Positions 7,218 to 7,856 of a stretch of 7,856 nucleotides of DNA are shown piece after piece. Numbering within the stretch: position 1 is the stretch's first letter; the number at the start of each line of letters is the position of its first letter. Location of the stretch: assembly GCA_900548935.1 (NCBI GenBank), contig URMR01000085.1:1-7856 (forward strand). Reading direction: 5' to 3'. The translations under genes were made by a program, and so were the position numbers. The notes beneath the pieces are model-generated. The model was not told the origin of the DNA, searched no databases, and saw only the letters and a program-made list of their open reading frames with translations. The stretch is from an uncultured Collinsella sp. (GTDB lineage: Bacteria > Actinomycetota > Coriobacteriia > Coriobacteriales > Coriobacteriaceae).

Positions 7218-7229
7218 GAGAGCTTCGTG
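7216..7229 (+). promoter_or_regulatory. Shine-Dalgarno and GTG start of pgsA overlapping the rimO stop
   Basis: AGGAGAG at 7216-7222 begins within the rimO stop codon TAG (7215-7217). Its GGAG core ends 6 bases before GTG at 7227. This fixes the GTG start and suggests coupling of rimO and pgsA. Confidence 0.75.
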
Positions 7230-7856
7230 GCTAACGAGAGCAATAAGGAACTGACGAGTGTTTGGACGCCCGCCAACATCGTGACGTGCGTTCGCATCGT
7301 CTTTATCCCGGTGTTCATGATCGTGTCGGCCCTGTCTCACACGAGTGTTGCCGGTACGGATTGGAGCACCTTCGACGGCCCGCTCGCCGCCGCTGCCTTC
7401 ATTCTGTATGTGATCCTGTCGTGTACCGATAAGGTCGACGGTTATCTGGCGCGCTCCCGCAACGAGATCACTGATTTCGGTAAGTTCTTGGATCCCATCG
7501 CCGATAAGCTGCTGGTGTTCTCGGCCCTGCTGCTGTTCTTGGATTTTGGCGCGGTGACCGTGTGGTCCGTGTTCATTATCCTGTTCCGTGAGCTGTTGGT
7601 GAGCGCCCTTCGTATGGTCGCAAGTGCTGCCGGTGTGGTCGTTGCCGCCGACAAGCTCGGCAAGTATAAGACGGCGACCACGATGGTCTCTATCTGCGGC
7701 TATCTGTGCGTCTTTGCGATGGCCGGTCTTCAGCTGGGGCCGGTGTCGCTGCTGCTCGGCGTCTATTCGGTGTCGCGCTTCCTGTACGTCATCGCCGTGA
7801 TTTTGACCATTGTCTCGGGCGCCCAGTACTTCTGGAACTGCCGTAAGATCGTCTTT
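7227..7856 (+). CDS. pgsA: CDP-diacylglycerol--glycerol-3-phosphate 3-phosphatidyltransferase, N-terminal 210 codons (3' end outside window)
   Basis: This is an integral membrane CDP-alcohol phosphatidyltransferase. It makes phosphatidylglycerophosphate from CDP-diacylglycerol and glycerol 3-phosphate, the committed step to phosphatidylglycerol and cardiolipin. The family motif is complete: D68, D71-G72, A75-R76, G85, D89 and D93 (DKVDGYLAR...GKFLDPIADK). Supporting PgsA features are the start WTPANIVTCVRIVFIPVF, FRELLVSALRM (120-130) and KLGKYKTATTM (143-153). Several hydrophobic helices follow. The GTG start at 7227 is chosen for its SD and for the fit of the N-terminus. No stop occurs before the window edge. 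PgsA is usually about 180-210 residues, so only a few codons are likely missing. A related CDP-alcohol transferase is possible, but the motif set and the neighbourhood near ftsK favour PgsA. Confidence 0.9.
   Translation, partial: MANESNKELTSVWTPANIVTCVRIVFIPVFMIVSALSHTSVAGTDWSTFDGPLAAAAFILYVILSCTDKVDGYLARSRNEITDFGKFLDPIADKLLVFSALLLFLDFGAVTVWSVFIILFRELLVSALRMVASAAGVVVAADKLGKYKTATTMVSICGYLCVFAMAGLQLGPVSLLLGVYSVSRFLYVIAVILTIVSGAQYFWNCRKIVF

Noticed and set aside
5838..7340. Long open frame of 500 codons on the minus strand opposite rimO
   Set aside because: It is antisense to an intact RimO and has a His/Asp/Gly-rich product without family motifs, so it is a shadow frame.
1..7856. Novel defence, mobile or CRISPR system
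   Set aside because: All coding space is filled by conserved housekeeping genes with uniform codon use. I saw no spaced direct repeats, transposase, integrase or toxin-antitoxin pair.

Overview
This window looks like ordinary chromosomal housekeeping DNA from a GC-rich Gram-positive bacterium. The best guess is an actinobacterium of the Coriobacteriia (Collinsella-like). That guess rests on the GC-rich codon choice, a SpoIIIE/actinobacterial type FtsK, RNase J, and the gene order rnj-ftsK-(RodZ-like)-...-pgsA, related orders of which occur in Actinomycetota and Firmicutes. The taxon is an inference; no rRNA or other diagnostic marker is present.

All six genes lie on the + strand and are tightly packed, and no gap exceeds about 52 bases. 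In order they are: the C-terminal part of ribonuclease J (cut by the left edge); a full-length FtsK/SpoIIIE DNA translocase starting at TTG; a membrane-anchored RodZ-like helix-turn-helix protein; YajQ; the ribosomal protein S12 methylthiotransferase RimO; and the first 210 codons of PgsA, phosphatidylglycerophosphate synthase (cut by the right edge, GTG start). The rnj/ftsK spacing is 1 base, ftsK and the RodZ-like gene overlap by 1 base (TGATG), and rimO/pgsA are 9 bases apart. This points to one transcription unit with translational coupling. I see no convincing promoter, terminator, RNA gene, mobile element or CRISPR array.

The functions do not form a single pathway. They cover RNA decay (RNase J), chromosome segregation at the division site (FtsK), cell shape or envelope organisation (RodZ-like), an incompletely understood nucleotide-binding protein (YajQ), ribosome modification (RimO) and phospholipid synthesis (PgsA). 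The less ordinary features are in the low-complexity regions. The RodZ-like protein has a long Arg/Gly-rich (RG-box-like) segment on its cytoplasmic side and a short tandem repeat at its extracytoplasmic C-terminus. The FtsK linker contains a twice-repeated acidic-plus-AKTxLLPxR module. I found no clear evidence of a new defence, mobile or biosynthetic system.
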